DNA from: Priapulus caudatus
Taxonomy: Eukaryota > Priapulida > Priapulimorpha > Priapulimorphida > Priapulidae
Assembly: GCF_000485595.1 (NCBI RefSeq)
Contig: NW_014577522.1
Coordinates: forward strand, 116,983-163,049
Length of the DNA: 46,067 bases
Direction of reading: 5' to 3'
In this document: one piece after another, positions 12,001-19,842 of the stretch
Numbering within the stretch: the stretch's first letter is position 1
How the letters are laid out: the number at the start of each line of letters is the position of its first letter
Made by a program: the position numbers and the translations under genes
The notes under the pieces: model-generated
The model's input: only the letters and a program-made list of their open reading frames with translations
Database searches by the model: none
Told to the model about the DNA's origin: nothing

Positions 12001-12236
12001 TATAATTTAATGCAATGCTGATTTAAAATTAAATACTGGAAGTGAAATTTTTTTAGTTATTATTTTAACTATTTCATTTTCATAAAAGATTTTATGATGA
12101 CAATGCTATGCACGATTACCTCAACATGATCCTGGTCGAGCGTGGCATCTGCTGGTATCGTCACGACTGGCGTGTTTCCATGGAGCCCATCATGAGCAAT
12201 GGAGCTAATGGGTTCCAGGATCGAGTATGCTGGCAT
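1..12236 (-). CDS. FASN: Animal type I fatty acid synthase (FASN-like), 5' half, with an internal exon block present twice
   Basis: The product would be the cytosolic multidomain enzyme that makes palmitate from acetyl- and malonyl-CoA. Reading from high to low coordinates I resolve 17 exons with GT-AG borders that join in phase: 12120-12236, 11751-11880, 11474-11626, 10859-11032, 10384-10584, 9427-9549, 8985-9215, 8448-8673, 8046-8256, 7231-7461, 6706-6895, the AT C-terminal set (clean copy 1624-1853, 1111-1227, 728-915, 315-467; noisy copy 3396-5030), 2877-3103 and 1962-2207. Domains in order are KS, linker, AT and the start of DH. With the duplicate collapsed, KS Cys is residue 201, AT Ser 620, AT His 722 and DH His 917. 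Each is 39-40 above the human FASN number, matching a 39-residue first exon that human FASN lacks. The gene leaves the window at base 1, so ER, KR, ACP and TE are not visible. An animal FAS-like polyketide synthase is the main alternative. The start ATG has A at -3. Confidence 0.88.
315..1853 (-). CDS. FASN: FASN AT C-terminal exons, clean copy (copy A)
   Basis: Four exons with intact splice sites: 1624-1853, 1111-1227, 728-915 and 315-467. They encode the rest of the acyltransferase, including [23 protein letters not shown] and the catalytic-His motif VAFHS (His722; human His683 plus 39). Next come [24 protein letters not shown] and the post-AT linker with [13 protein letters not shown]. Reading frames are open throughout. 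In sequence order they lie downstream of the DH exons, so a transcript read straight through would place half an AT after half a DH. They most probably represent the correct sequence of the single AT segment that belongs between exon 11 (6706-6895) and the DH exon. Confidence 0.88.
1962..3103 (-). CDS. FASN: FASN dehydratase (DH) domain, first two exons
   Basis: Exon 2877-3103 carries the N-terminal hot-dog motif [16 protein letters not shown], with the catalytic His917 equivalent to human His878. Exon 1962-2207 carries the second half-domain, including [16 protein letters not shown], with the catalytic Asp at 1035. Both exons have canonical borders and join in phase (GAC G / GC AAG). The domain removes water from the beta-hydroxyacyl intermediate. 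Oddly, the residue four after the Asp, His in vertebrate FASN (DYGPHF), is Glu here (DYSGEF). The intron between them (2208-2876) holds a CA microsatellite. The next lower exon in the sequence is the AT exon at 1624-1853, out of domain order, because of the duplicated block. Confidence 0.88.
2675..2800. repeat. CA/CGCA-rich microsatellite
   Basis: An imperfect (CA)n and (CGCA)n tract within the intron between the two DH exons. It generates low-complexity open frames of His-Thr on one strand and Cys-Val on the other that are not genes. Confidence 0.85.
3061..5061. repeat. Duplicated block, copy B (noisy after about 3921)
   Basis: This is the direct repeat of 1-1881. From 3061 to about 3920 it is almost identical to copy A. 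From about 3921 to its end it contains frequent single-base insertions and a few deletions. The block ends in a TA-rich microsatellite at 5052, which replaces the unique DNA that follows copy A. Confidence 0.9.
3396..5030 (-). pseudogene. Noisy copy of the FASN AT C-terminal exons (copy B)
   Basis: These are the exons encountered first after exon 11 in transcript order: about 4773-5030, 4226-4358, 3809-4002 and 3396-3548. The last is clean and differs from its twin by one base in the coding part, changing a Ser to Leu. The other three carry many small insertions: the first spans 258 bases against 230 in the clean copy, the second 133 against 117. Every reading frame is broken, and the acceptor at about 4359 reads CG instead of AG. 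The intron between them is equally noisy. The errors begin abruptly near 3921 and affect coding and intron DNA alike, so they look like sequencing or assembly error rather than decay of a gene. A true degenerate duplicate cannot be excluded. Confidence 0.75.
5052..5160. repeat. TA-rich tandem repeat (GTATATATATAATATATATAT-like unit)
   Basis: About five copies of a roughly 20-22 base TA-rich unit begin exactly where homology to the clean duplicate stops. Bases 5161-5590, just beyond it, are unique AT-rich intron sequence with nothing recognisable. Confidence 0.8.
5600..6560. repeat. Degenerate tandem repeat rich in AGGTCA half-sites
   Basis: Six or seven imperfect copies of a roughly 120-150 base unit lie in the FASN intron between exons 11 and 12. 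Each unit contains CAAGGTCAAGGTAAAGGTCA-like strings, then AGGTCGCAGTGACCT, GGTTTTGGTACGCGAC, CTTCTCCCCAAGATGTGTAA and TAGGTCAATTAGGGG. The copies at 6297-6420 and 6421-6545 are the most regular. Those from 5700 to 6250 contain many single-base indels, as in the noisy duplicate next door. The unit is dense in the nuclear-receptor half-site AGGTCA and its complement TGACCT. Confidence 0.75.
6706..8256 (-). CDS. FASN: FASN exons 9-11: KS-AT linker and N-terminal half of the acyltransferase
   Basis: Exon 9 (8046-8256) is the KS-to-AT linker ([13 protein letters not shown] onward), corresponding to the LD region of mammalian FASN. Exon 10 (7231-7461) opens the AT with [15 protein letters not shown], where mammals have WFICSGMGTQW. 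Exon 11 (6706-6895) carries the active-site elbow GHSVGE (Ser620; human Ser581 plus 39) followed by [11 protein letters not shown]. The AT loads acetyl and malonyl groups from CoA onto the acyl carrier protein. Exon 11 ends in phase 1 and joins correctly to either copy of the next exon (5030 or 1853, both beginning GC). Splice sites are canonical. Confidence 0.9.
7490..7800. repeat. Degenerate short tandem repeat (AGACAAGTGTCACA-like)
   Basis: A string of roughly 30-36 base units with the core GACAAGTGTCACA, often followed by TGTCAATG, lies in the FASN intron between exons 9 and 10. Copies are only loosely alike. It gives spurious Cys/Thr-rich frames. Confidence 0.6.
8448..12236 (-). CDS. FASN: FASN exons 1-8: N-terminal extension and beta-ketoacyl synthase (KS) domain
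   Basis: Eight exons encode about 451 residues. Exon 1 (12120-12236) gives a 39-residue N-terminal extension. The KS begins in exon 2 (11751-11880) with [12 protein letters not shown]. Exon 3 (11474-11626) holds the FAS-typical GLYGLPRRS and [19 protein letters not shown] stretches. Exon 4 (10859-11032) holds VFVGVSGSE. Exon 5 (10384-10584) holds the nucleophile motif DTACSSS (Cys201). Exon 6 (9427-9549) holds [11 protein letters not shown]. Exon 7 (8985-9215) holds EAHGTGT (His333) and [15 protein letters not shown] (His371). Exon 8 (8448-8673) ends the KS with [13 protein letters not shown]. The complete Cys-His-His triad suggests an active condensing domain. All introns between exons 2 and 8 are phase 1. 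Clean reading frames and intact splice sites argue against a pseudogene. Confidence 0.92.
9631..10378. repeat. 12-bp minisatellite CATCAACAGCAC / CATCAACAGCTA
   Basis: About sixty tandem copies of a 12-base unit alternate between two main variants, with rare CATCAACATCAC. The array lies in the FASN intron between exons 5 and 6 and stops about five bases from the exon 5 donor site (10382-10383). Because 12 is a multiple of three, all frames stay open and give Gln/His, Ser/Thr or Val-Asp-Gly-Ala repeats that are not genes. An assembly gap interrupts it. Confidence 0.95.
10076..10088. other. Assembly gap (13 N)
   Basis: Thirteen N bases lie inside the 12-base minisatellite. The array length is therefore not reliable. 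Confidence 0.99.
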
Positions 12237-12855
12237 TTTGTTTCAGACGTATGACCAGCTTCCGTGAATCTCTGCATAATTATTGCATGGAATTATCAGC
12301 AGTTTCATTTTAAATCATGTTTACGAGCAATTAAAATCGAGTATGCATGTTATCAAACAAACACGTACTGCGGGTATTCAGTGACTGTGGGCATGCATAC
12401 AGGAATTATGCAAGGTGTTTTCATATTTCGATGAATCGTGTACAGCTTATCAGGATTTCTTATACATAGGAGGCACAGTGGCGCACCACCATTGTCAAAT
12501 TTTACATCGCCGTTGTGAAAATGTTCCTGTATTTACTGATAAGTATATCCTGTATCTATATATACCTATACAGTATATCCTGTATTTGAATCCATCATGT
12601 GTGTTTTTTCCCAAAACTGGCTATTATATAACTCCTTTGTCTAATTTTCCCTCAGAATAATTAAGAAACCCTGGCATATATCCGTTTAAATCTAAAAAAT
12701 GTGTAGAAACCAAGTTTAACATGACGCTGTTTTCTTATTAAAAGATCTTCAAATGTAAGAATTCAAATCTAAGACAAGTAAGAAATTTACTTGCCACAGC
12801 ATTGCTGCTATTTCTTGAAAGTTTAGAGATACATTTGGAAATTTCAACTAATTAC

Positions 12856-13253
12856 CAGGGGCGTGTACAGGGGGAGGGTCCATGGGGTCCGGACCACACC
12901 CTGCTCGCGCAGAAAACGCATCTGAGGGTCTAATTTCAAAAAAAATTTGGGGGAGGGCCCCAGACATCCCCCCTTCGCGTGCTCGCAGGTTTGGCTTACA
13001 GTTAGACCTCCCTAGGGACTAATCATCTATCAGCTATCGCCGAGCCCCACCATCCTAAAATGCACCCGCCACTCTAAATATCATAGCCGCCATGCAAACA
13101 TTTTCCGGGGGGGCATGCCCCCGGACCCCCCTAGCACGCAAACCGCCTTCGGCGATTTGCAACTATAGGACCGTAAAAGCAGCACCCCCATGCTATAATG
13201 AAAAAGCGTGGAGAACCCTGCTCCCCCTGGTACAAATCCTGTACACGCCCCTG
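12856..13253. mobile_element. hAT-like MITE, 398 bp
   Basis: Perfect 16-base terminal inverted repeats, CAGGGGCGTGTACAGG, bound a non-coding G/C-rich interior that contains further C- and G-runs. The CAGGG terminus is typical of hAT elements. The flanks share ATTAC directly (12851-12855 and 13254-13258), shorter than the 8 bp expected of hAT, so the duplication may be eroded. It lies upstream of the FASN start. Bases 12237-12855 hold no recognisable feature. Confidence 0.7.
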
Positions 13254-13465
13254 ATTACTCAGAGCATTTAGGTTTCGACCCAATGGCTATACGTATATGC
13301 TACATCGCCATTTCCTTTTCCTTATTATATTGCAAACAGCTGAATGGCCATGCATGCAGCCAATGACTGTCACAAATTAAAAATGAAGATCACTCAATGG
13401 AGCTCCAAAACACAGCTTTGCAGCTACTGGGGTATAGCAGTGGGAGAAGTATATTTACATGGGAT

Positions 13466-13516
13466 CAAGCGTATCAGCAAGCGTGGGATCAGCGTATCCT
13501 TCTTTATACGCTCTTG
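13466..13516. mobile_element. 51-bp hairpin insertion with 7-bp target duplication (element E1)
   Basis: It begins CAAGCGTAT, ends TATACGCTCTTG, and is flanked by ATGGGAT at 13459-13465 and 13517-13523. Its right end, read inward, is GAGCGTATAAAGAAGGA, shared with the 718-bp element at 26309-27026. Bases 13524-14300 hold nothing I recognise. Confidence 0.6.
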
Positions 13517-14308
13517 ATGGGATATATATGCACGTGCCAAAATAGCACGTCACGATCAATGTCTGTGTGCTGAACATGAAACTTAAATGAGCGCAGCAAC
13601 CCCTATGTTGCAAATATATCATTGCCAATCAGTAACTTTACTGTTTACATGCTATTTTCTACGTTATGAGATAAATACAACACTTGCAGGTCATATATTT
13701 AGACTAATACTAATAGCCCAATCTTATCTGTCGTGACATCCTCATATCATATAAATCGTGTATGAATATCATGCGCCGGCCGGCCCACCTCAGCCTTTAT
13801 GTATATAGGGGTATATAATACTGTGTATCTATATTGGTTATTCAAACAACCAAATCACTGTTTACACAGTGGCACTATAATCTCTTCACTTTCACTTTTC
13901 ATGGCTACCTGATATCTTTTTTGTCACAGTACGTGCATGTACAATAAACACGTACCCAATGCGCACACACGCGATCCCATCACAAAGGCGCACATGCATG
14001 CACGCGTACATACACGTGCATAATAGATATATACATGTGCGTCTAGAATATACAGCCAGTATCTATATATATAAAGTTGTTCAGCCGAATTTGTGTGTTT
14101 GCGCATATCTAAAGTTGTTCAGCGGAATGTGTGTGTTCGCGAATAACTAGAGAACTCCGCAGCCTAGAGGAAAACTAAATATATTTTCAGAATATTCAAA
14201 AAAGTTAAAAAGTTAAAAATTTATAAAAATTCTATTCATCAATAGATGGCATACAGATTAACATTATACATCACGTATGTCTGAATCCATGGTGTATATA
14301 ACCATAAC

Positions 14309-14380
14309 GGCACAGTAGCCGAATGGATAAAGCATCGGACTCCTAAACCATTGATTCTGGGTTCAAATCCCACCTGGGGA
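14309..14380 (+). pseudogene. tRNA-Arg(CCT)-like sequence, head of a SINE
   Basis: Seventy-two bases align to eukaryotic tRNA-Arg with anticodon CCT (loop CTCCTAA). An A-box-like TAGCCGAATGG and a B box GGTTCAAATCC are present. The acceptor, D and anticodon stems contain several mismatches, so it should not fold as a working tRNA. A second diverged copy followed by similar DNA at 16057 shows that it is the Pol III promoter head of a SINE. Confidence 0.75.
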
Positions 14381-14679
14381 AATGCTTTGTTTCTTTACTT
14401 TTGGACTGTTAGTTTAGTACGTACTTCTGCCGTATTCACCGTTAATTTCAAAATTTTAATTTTTTTTAGCCATTTAAACGTCTTGGTAAATATCCAGAAT
14501 AAACTATGGTTAGTGATAATGAATAGCGGCAAACTGACCGGGAACACCTTCACGAGACTATGTAGGTTACATATCAATATTATTATATTTTCTATATAAT
14601 TCATTTTATTATTTATAATTTTAGACTTTTTATATTTTAATGACTTTTATCTTTTGTTTCTTATTATTTTTTATTGTTT

Positions 14680-15045
14680 GGATGGGATGGTGGATGGGAT
14701 GGGATGAGGCATGCGATGGGATGGATGAGATGGCATGGGATAGGATGGGATTGCGGTGGCGATGGGATGGGATGGGATGGCATGGCATGGCTGGGATGCG
14801 ATGAATATGGCATTCTGGATGGGATGGCATGGGATGGGATGGGATGTACGTGGTGCGATGGGATGGGATGGGATGGCATGGCATGGCCTGGGATGCGATG
14901 AGATATGGCATTCGATGGATGGGATGGCATGCGGATGGATGCGGATGTACGTGGTGCGATGGGATGGGATGTACGTGGTGCGATGGGATGGGATGGGATG
15001 GCATGGCATGGAATGCGATGGATAGATGGATGCATGGATAGATAG
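14680..15045. repeat. GGGAT/GGCAT minisatellite
   Basis: The core array of the SINE-like element, built of GGGAT and GGCAT words with interspersed GTACGTGGTGC blocks. Five-base periodicity leaves several frames open (Met-Gly-Trp-Asp on one strand, Ser-His-Pro on the other). None is a gene. Confidence 0.9.
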
Positions 15046-15143
15046 ATATAGTTTGATTTTTTGGGGTATTTTCCTTTCAACCATGCGGTCACCAACTGAG
15101 TAACGCCACTGATTTACCCGGGCAACCCTGCTATACAGCTGTC

Positions 15144-16056
15144 ATTACATGTATTCATGAACATTCATTCATGTTCATCTGCTAGTAATCCAACAAGTAT
15201 CCCACGCCCAAAATAGTTCTAGCACCTCGCAACACACCTTACTCAGTTACTGTAGTGCGGCCGGTACAAGGCGCGCGTTTGTTGATATTGTGACGTCAGG
15301 ATGAGCGCAGTTCGCGCGTTCTGCGATGGTAACCTCGTAATTTCTCAGTATTTCTCAAGGTGCATGGAACATTTTACCAATTTAGTGGTGTTCAGTTAGT
15401 CATGGATATGTCGCGAGTAAGTACTCACAATAGATATATCATATACCGTTCACCCATTTTGCACGACAGGCGGTCATCATTGTGAAAAATAAGAAAACCT
15501 CATTTCTCCGTTTCGATTTCTGACATAGTAGCCGGATGTATAAATGGATATTTCTCTGTGATTACAACTCGGATTAATTAATTTACACTCGTTTTTAATG
15601 GTAACATTTTGTGGTAAAAAAGCGGTCAGGGATTGTCATTAAGTGCCGTACTTTATATTAGTTATGCCTCTTTATTTGCTAAATTTTCCATTTTTAACAC
15701 ACAACTTGATTTTAAGCAGTTTTTTCCGAAGTTTTCTCAGTAAATATGTAAAATTAAAGAAAATCCTGACGCTCCTATTTTGGTCCATATTGTGCTTAAC
15801 ATGTGGCAAAAATTTTGTATCCTCACTCTTTCTGGTAGATGAGAAATATTTAAATACCTTTTTACATAAAATTGGGCAAAATTTTTGTGGTAACATAATT
15901 AGTGCTGGAAATTTCACACTTTTTTTGGCTTTGAGGCATAGAGATATTCTCCTCTTATAAATAAAAAACAAGTGATTGATTCGGATTCATTCGCACAATG
16001 AACGTTTAATCTTCACTAGAGCAATACCCGTGCACAACGTGGAGAGTATCCTTAAC
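15144..16056. other. Intergenic stretch with no recognised feature
   Basis: Mostly AT-rich DNA. Around 15260-15350 there is a short CpG-richer patch (GGCGCGCGTTTG, GCGCAGTTCGCGCG, TGACGTCA-like words) that could be a promoter or a first non-coding exon, but I see no splice or coding support. Two overlapping 100-codon frames at 15643-15971 look like chance. Confidence 0.4.
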
Positions 16057-17188
16057 GGTGCAGTGGCATAATCGCTAGAACATCCGTCTCCTACACCGGG
16101 ATTCCGGGTTCGACTCCCAGCGGGGAAACTTATTTTCCCCTTTTTTCCTTTTTTCCCTTTACCTACCTCTTTAGTATGTATTATTTTAAATTTTTTAATT
16201 TATTTGGTTATTATATTTTTAATTTATTAATTATTTTTAATGTCTTATCTTTTGATTTCTTATTATTTTTTACTGTTTGGGATGGGATGGCATGTGATGG
16301 GATGGGATGGGATGGGATGGCATGGCATTAGATACAATAATGTAACCCAAACACAGGATAGGGTTACAACGCGAGCTTATCCTTTTTTGTGGAGGAACCC
16401 CTGAGTGAATCACTCAGGGCGGTTTGCTGGTGCGTTTTCAGAGACTATAACTTCCAAACTGGGTTTATTCTCAACACGAACCTTTCTCCGCTATCCTGGA
16501 ACTTACTATGTATCAAAATACTCTGTATTAAACTAATATAACGTGTTACAAAAATTCGAAGCGACGAGCGGCGATTCTTCCAGCGCCATTTCTGTTGACC
16601 TGTGACGTACACATTCCCAATACGCATAGCGTTCGGCTAACTTCGTCATGACGTCACGACTGACAGCAGGCATCCAATGATACATTCGATCTTGGAGTCG
16701 AAGTTAGCCGAACGCTATACGCATTGGGAATGCGTACGTCACAGGTCAACAGAAATGGCGCTAGAAGAATCGCCGCTCGTCGCTTCGAATTTTTATAACA
16801 CGTTATATTAGTTTAATACAGAGTATTGTGATACATAGTAAGTTCCAGGATAGCGGAGAAAGGTTCGTGTTGAGAATAAACCCAGTTTAATTGGAAGTTA
16901 TAGTCTCTGAAAACGCACCAGCAAAGCACCAGGGGTTCCTCCACACAAAAGGATAGGCTCACGTTGTAACCCTATCCTGTGTTTGTGTTACATTATTGTA
17001 TCTAGGCATGGCATATGCGATGCGATGAGATGGGATGGGATGCGGTGCGATGGGATGGGATTAGGCAGTTAATGAACGTGGGCTATATAGTACTAGAGCT
17101 AGGATGGGATGGGATGGGATGGATTGATGCATGCATGGATGGATGATGTTCACTGATTTCACTGGGCAACGCCGGGTATCACGCTAGT
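16057..17188 (+). mobile_element. tRNA-headed SINE-like composite element, copy 2, interrupted by a foldback insertion
   Basis: The head at 16057-16126 has loop CTCCTAC and B box GGTTCGACTCC. The AT-rich body resembles copy 1 (TTATTATTTTTTACTGTTTG near 16260). The GGATG array is split by a 672-bp element at 16331-17002. The tail is CACTGATTTCACTGGGCAACGCCGGGTAT followed by CACGCTAGT. The tail can form a short CCGG-type hairpin ending in CTAG before T, a pattern also found at Helitron 3' ends, so the origin of the tail is open. Confidence 0.65.
16331..17002. mobile_element. 672-bp foldback element with TA target duplication
   Basis: Two inverted arms of about 310-320 bases (16331-16648 and about 16695-17002) are separated by about 50 bases. 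The termini are GATACAATAATGTAACCCAA and its complement, flanked by TA on each side. The arms are highly similar but not identical. It carries no transposase, so it is a non-autonomous, Tc1/mariner-like foldback by its TA duplication. It sits inside the GGATG array of a SINE-like element. A much shorter relative is at 29978. Confidence 0.8.
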
Positions 17189-17471
17189 GCAACATAAAAA
17201 CCTTTTACAAACAGAGATACTGTTTGTACAATACTGTTTATACGAACATACACAAATCAATACTTTCCAGCCGAGTGAAAATTTAGTGCTGCAAACATAA
17301 AATTACATTATTAACCCAAAACAACACTGTATAGCCTATATATAGGCCTACATTACAGAAAATGCATACTATACATTTAGCTGAAATGTATCTCTATATA
17401 TATATACTCAATTCTGTTGTAACCGTATGAATGTATAAACAGGGACGCAGTCATTTCGAACCTAGTAGTAG

Positions 17472-17849
17472 TGTAAGGTGTCTATATCGTCACCTACGAG
17501 TCGAAGCCATTCTACGGGATTCTACAGGATTCACATACAGGCTTTGACCCGGGATTCACGGCTGCCAGCGTATATAAGGACCGCCTGGGATCGACTCGGA
17601 GTGCTTCATTCTACCAGACGACCAGGAGAACCGACCGTGTAAGGATCAACCCTTACATTTTGGCGCAGTCGAAATGTAAGGGTTGATCCTTACACAGTCT
17701 ATCCCAGGCGGTCCTTATATACGCTGGCAGCCGTGGCCTTGCCTGGCTTGCCGTGAATCCTGGGTCGAAGCCTGTAGGTATGACGTATGTGAATCCTGTA
17801 GAATCCCGTAGAATGGCTTCGACTCATAGGTGACGGTATACACCTTACA
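17472..17849. mobile_element. Inverted pair of small LTRs around a primer-binding site
   Basis: The left arm 17472-17657 begins TGTAAGG, ends CCCTTACA and contains a TATA box in GCGTATATAAGGACCGCC. It is followed at once by TTTTGGCGCAGTCG, the primer-binding-site type seen next to the 5' LTR in Gypsy-class retrotransposons. The right arm 17675-17849 is an inverted copy of the same LTR with an internal deletion of about 50 bases and a short insertion. The flanks share GTAG (17468-17471 and 17850-17853). No gag or pol is present. Confidence 0.7.
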
Positions 17850-17871
17850 GTAGTATAAGTGTACATAATAT

Positions 17872-17931
17872 CAGGAGTCAGGAGTAGGATGTCAGGAGTA
17901 GATAATAGACGTCTTCTATTATCTACTCCTG
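17872..17931. mobile_element. 60-bp hairpin insertion with 7-bp target duplication (element E2)
   Basis: It starts CAGGAGTCAGGAGTAGG, ends TATTATCTACTCCTG, and is flanked by ATAATAT at 17865-17871 and 17932-17938. The inner stem AGTAGATAATAGA is shared with the 30-bp element at 18751. Bases 17939-18750 hold no gene that I can support. Confidence 0.65.
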
Positions 17932-18750
17932 ATAATATCTAATAATCTATAATATTATGGCATACGACTAGCTAGCCTAGGCTATAGTGCACCGCACGCG
18001 GGCAGTTAAGACCCTAGGAATATTTATAATGAATATGAATAATTTGGGTGTGAACGCCTGCCTTCATTTAGGTAGAGACAAGTTTGTAGCTTAATATTAT
18101 AAGGTATAGCATGTGATATATTATATTTTAACGAAATAGTAATAACCGCGATTCAAAAAACACCAACGTACGTTTGCCCCACTGATAAAAACGCGGCAAG
18201 AACGCACGGAGACAGAATAAATCAATACATGTACAACTATAATGTCACGCTTACTTGTTTATCTCTGAGAAATGTCCCGTGGATATACTTCCAGCGCAGT
18301 GTTTATGCTCCTCGTAGTAAGCGGTCGAATGGCTCACCTGCGCCGTTTTGGAATAAAACGCAAAGACCGGCTGGTTTTGTAGTAGCTCGTGCTCGTATCT
18401 GGCGTCTTGAGAAAACAGTGAATTTGTTTGCGGTAGGGAATCGATGCACGCGTTCTAGTGGCGCGCGGTGAAAACGCGTGTTATGATCAGCCAATCACAA
18501 TAGCGCGCCGCGTCCAGCATCACGCCACAGCAACGCGCGATGAGTCACACTGTTGTTATCGCGTGAGCGTGCACGTGAAAACCAAGGTGAAAACGTGCGA
18601 TATCAGAGAAAGTCTACACACGTGTCACGCTTCGCTGCTCACGATTCTCGATGAAACATGCTAACGTGACAAAAAACACTTAGAGTAAAGACAAGCTGAC
18701 ACGTCAGTATTTTTGCCCGTTTATTAACATTTACGATATGATATGTGTAT

Positions 18751-18780
18751 CAAGAGTAGATAATAGGAGATCTACTCTTG
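18751..18780. mobile_element. 30-bp palindromic insertion with 8-bp target duplication (element E3)
   Basis: The whole element is an 11-base inverted repeat (CAAGAGTAGAT ... ATCTACTCTTG) around eight bases, flanked by ATGTGTAT at 18743-18750 and 18781-18788. It looks like the smallest member of the hairpin family. Confidence 0.6.
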
Positions 18781-19163
18781 ATGTGTATACAGTATAGAGC
18801 AGCAATATTTTACGTATTTTTTCAGGTAAAAAAACTGGGTAAAAATTTATATGTGATACGAAAATTAAAATCTTAATCTGAATAAAATATGACGCTATAA
18901 ACATGTGCACACACACTGTCACGTTAAAATGTTAGTGCATTACCTCGATGTTACACAAGCCATAAACTATAAACGTAAACTATGAACAAAAAGACGCATT
19001 TTATTTTGAGGATGTAATTATCACGACTATGAATGTTACATTCCACGTAGCGAGTTCGTTACGGAGAGTTCGGAAAGTTCACTTAATTCATACGTTCATT
19101 TTCATAATGGAAATTATGGAATTGAAGGAGATATATGGTCACTAACTTTACCGCTTCCGTGCA

Positions 19164-19431
19164 CAAGGGCGTAGCAAGGGATTTGGATTGGGGGGGGGGG
19201 GTCCTCGAGCGAGTAACAAGGGGGTCTGGGGGTCTGGTGGTCTGAAATTTTTTTATTGAGTTAAATGTAAAAATAGTGCTTTAAAATCAATTTAGACGCT
19301 GTTTTGTTGACAATACTATTTCTTCTGCAGCTCTATTACGACTTTTTTTTTAATGTTTGAATTTTTTTTGGATTTTGATTTTGATTGGGGGGGTCCTAGG
19401 GCCCCCAGACCCCCCCTTGGCTACGCGCTTG
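19164..19431. mobile_element. hAT-like MITE, 268 bp, with exact 8-bp target duplication
   Basis: The ends CAAGGGCGTAGCAAGG and CCTTGGCTACGCGCTTG are imperfect inverted repeats. The flanks are exact 8-base repeats TCCGTGCA (19156-19163 and 19432-19439). The interior has G-runs on the left and C-runs on the right, and no coding capacity. Confidence 0.82.
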
Positions 19432-19487
19432 TCCGTGCATTCATTACTGGGCTGGCTGTATGCTACGCATCGATGCATTGATATTTT

Positions 19488-19580
19488 CAGGAGCGTATAA
19501 TGACAAATACGTTGTCATTATACGCTGTTATTATTATACGTTGTCATTATGACAATTACGTTTGTCATTATACGCTCCTG
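19488..19580. mobile_element. 93-bp hairpin insertion with 7-bp target duplication (element E4)
   Basis: It starts CAGGAGCGTATAATGACAAA, ends with the complement, and is flanked by ATATTTT at 19481-19487 and 19581-19587. The middle repeats the TTGTCATTATACG word several times. Confidence 0.7.
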
Positions 19581-19727
19581 ATATTTTGTATAGTGCGTCG
19601 AGCATAATTATTAAACGACCTTAATTTTTGGTTTCATTTAACTCGTTTATTTTAAGAACTTTTTCTATTACTTTAACAAATTTAATATGCTGCGCCAAAT
19701 TCAATAGGACTATCCAATGCTCTAAAT

Positions 19728-19733
19728 TTTATT
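19728..19733 (-). terminator. Poly(A) signal AATAAA of the minus-strand membrane-protein gene
   Basis: AATAAA on the minus strand lies about 110 bases past the stop codon at 19843. Confidence 0.45.
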
Positions 19734-19842
19734 ATAATTGCTCGTGCTCTTCGGTGATGTTTGATATGTTCCACATATGTCGTGGTGATGTAAATTTGCT
19801 AGGTCAATCCATAGATCAAGAATATCTTAGTTTATGGTCACA

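Larger units (their letters stand above)
14309..15143 (+). mobile_element. tRNA-headed SINE-like composite element, copy 1
   Basis: In order: tRNA-Arg-like head, AT-rich body (TTATTATTTTTTATTGTTTG near 14660), a long GGATG/GGCATG array, then a tail CACTGATTTACCCGGGCAACCCTGCTAT. The same order is seen at 16057-17188. The body encodes nothing convincing. Confidence 0.65.

Noticed and set aside
1-12236. Two tandem FASN genes
   Set aside because: Only part of AT and DH is repeated, introns are nearly identical, and no second KS or start exon is present. A duplicated segment, probably an artefact, explains it better.
14309-14380. Functional tRNA-Arg(CCT) gene
   Set aside because: Acceptor, D and anticodon stems have several mismatches, and a second diverged copy with the same downstream body at 16057 marks it as a SINE head.
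14630-15095. Ser-His-Pro and Met-Gly-Trp-Asp frames of 70-143 codons
   Set aside because: They are products of the GGGAT/GGCAT array inside a SINE-like element.
15643-15971. Overlapping frames of 105 and 99 codons on both strands
   Set aside because: AT-rich chance frames with Leu/Phe/Lys bias, no splice context and no recognisable domain.
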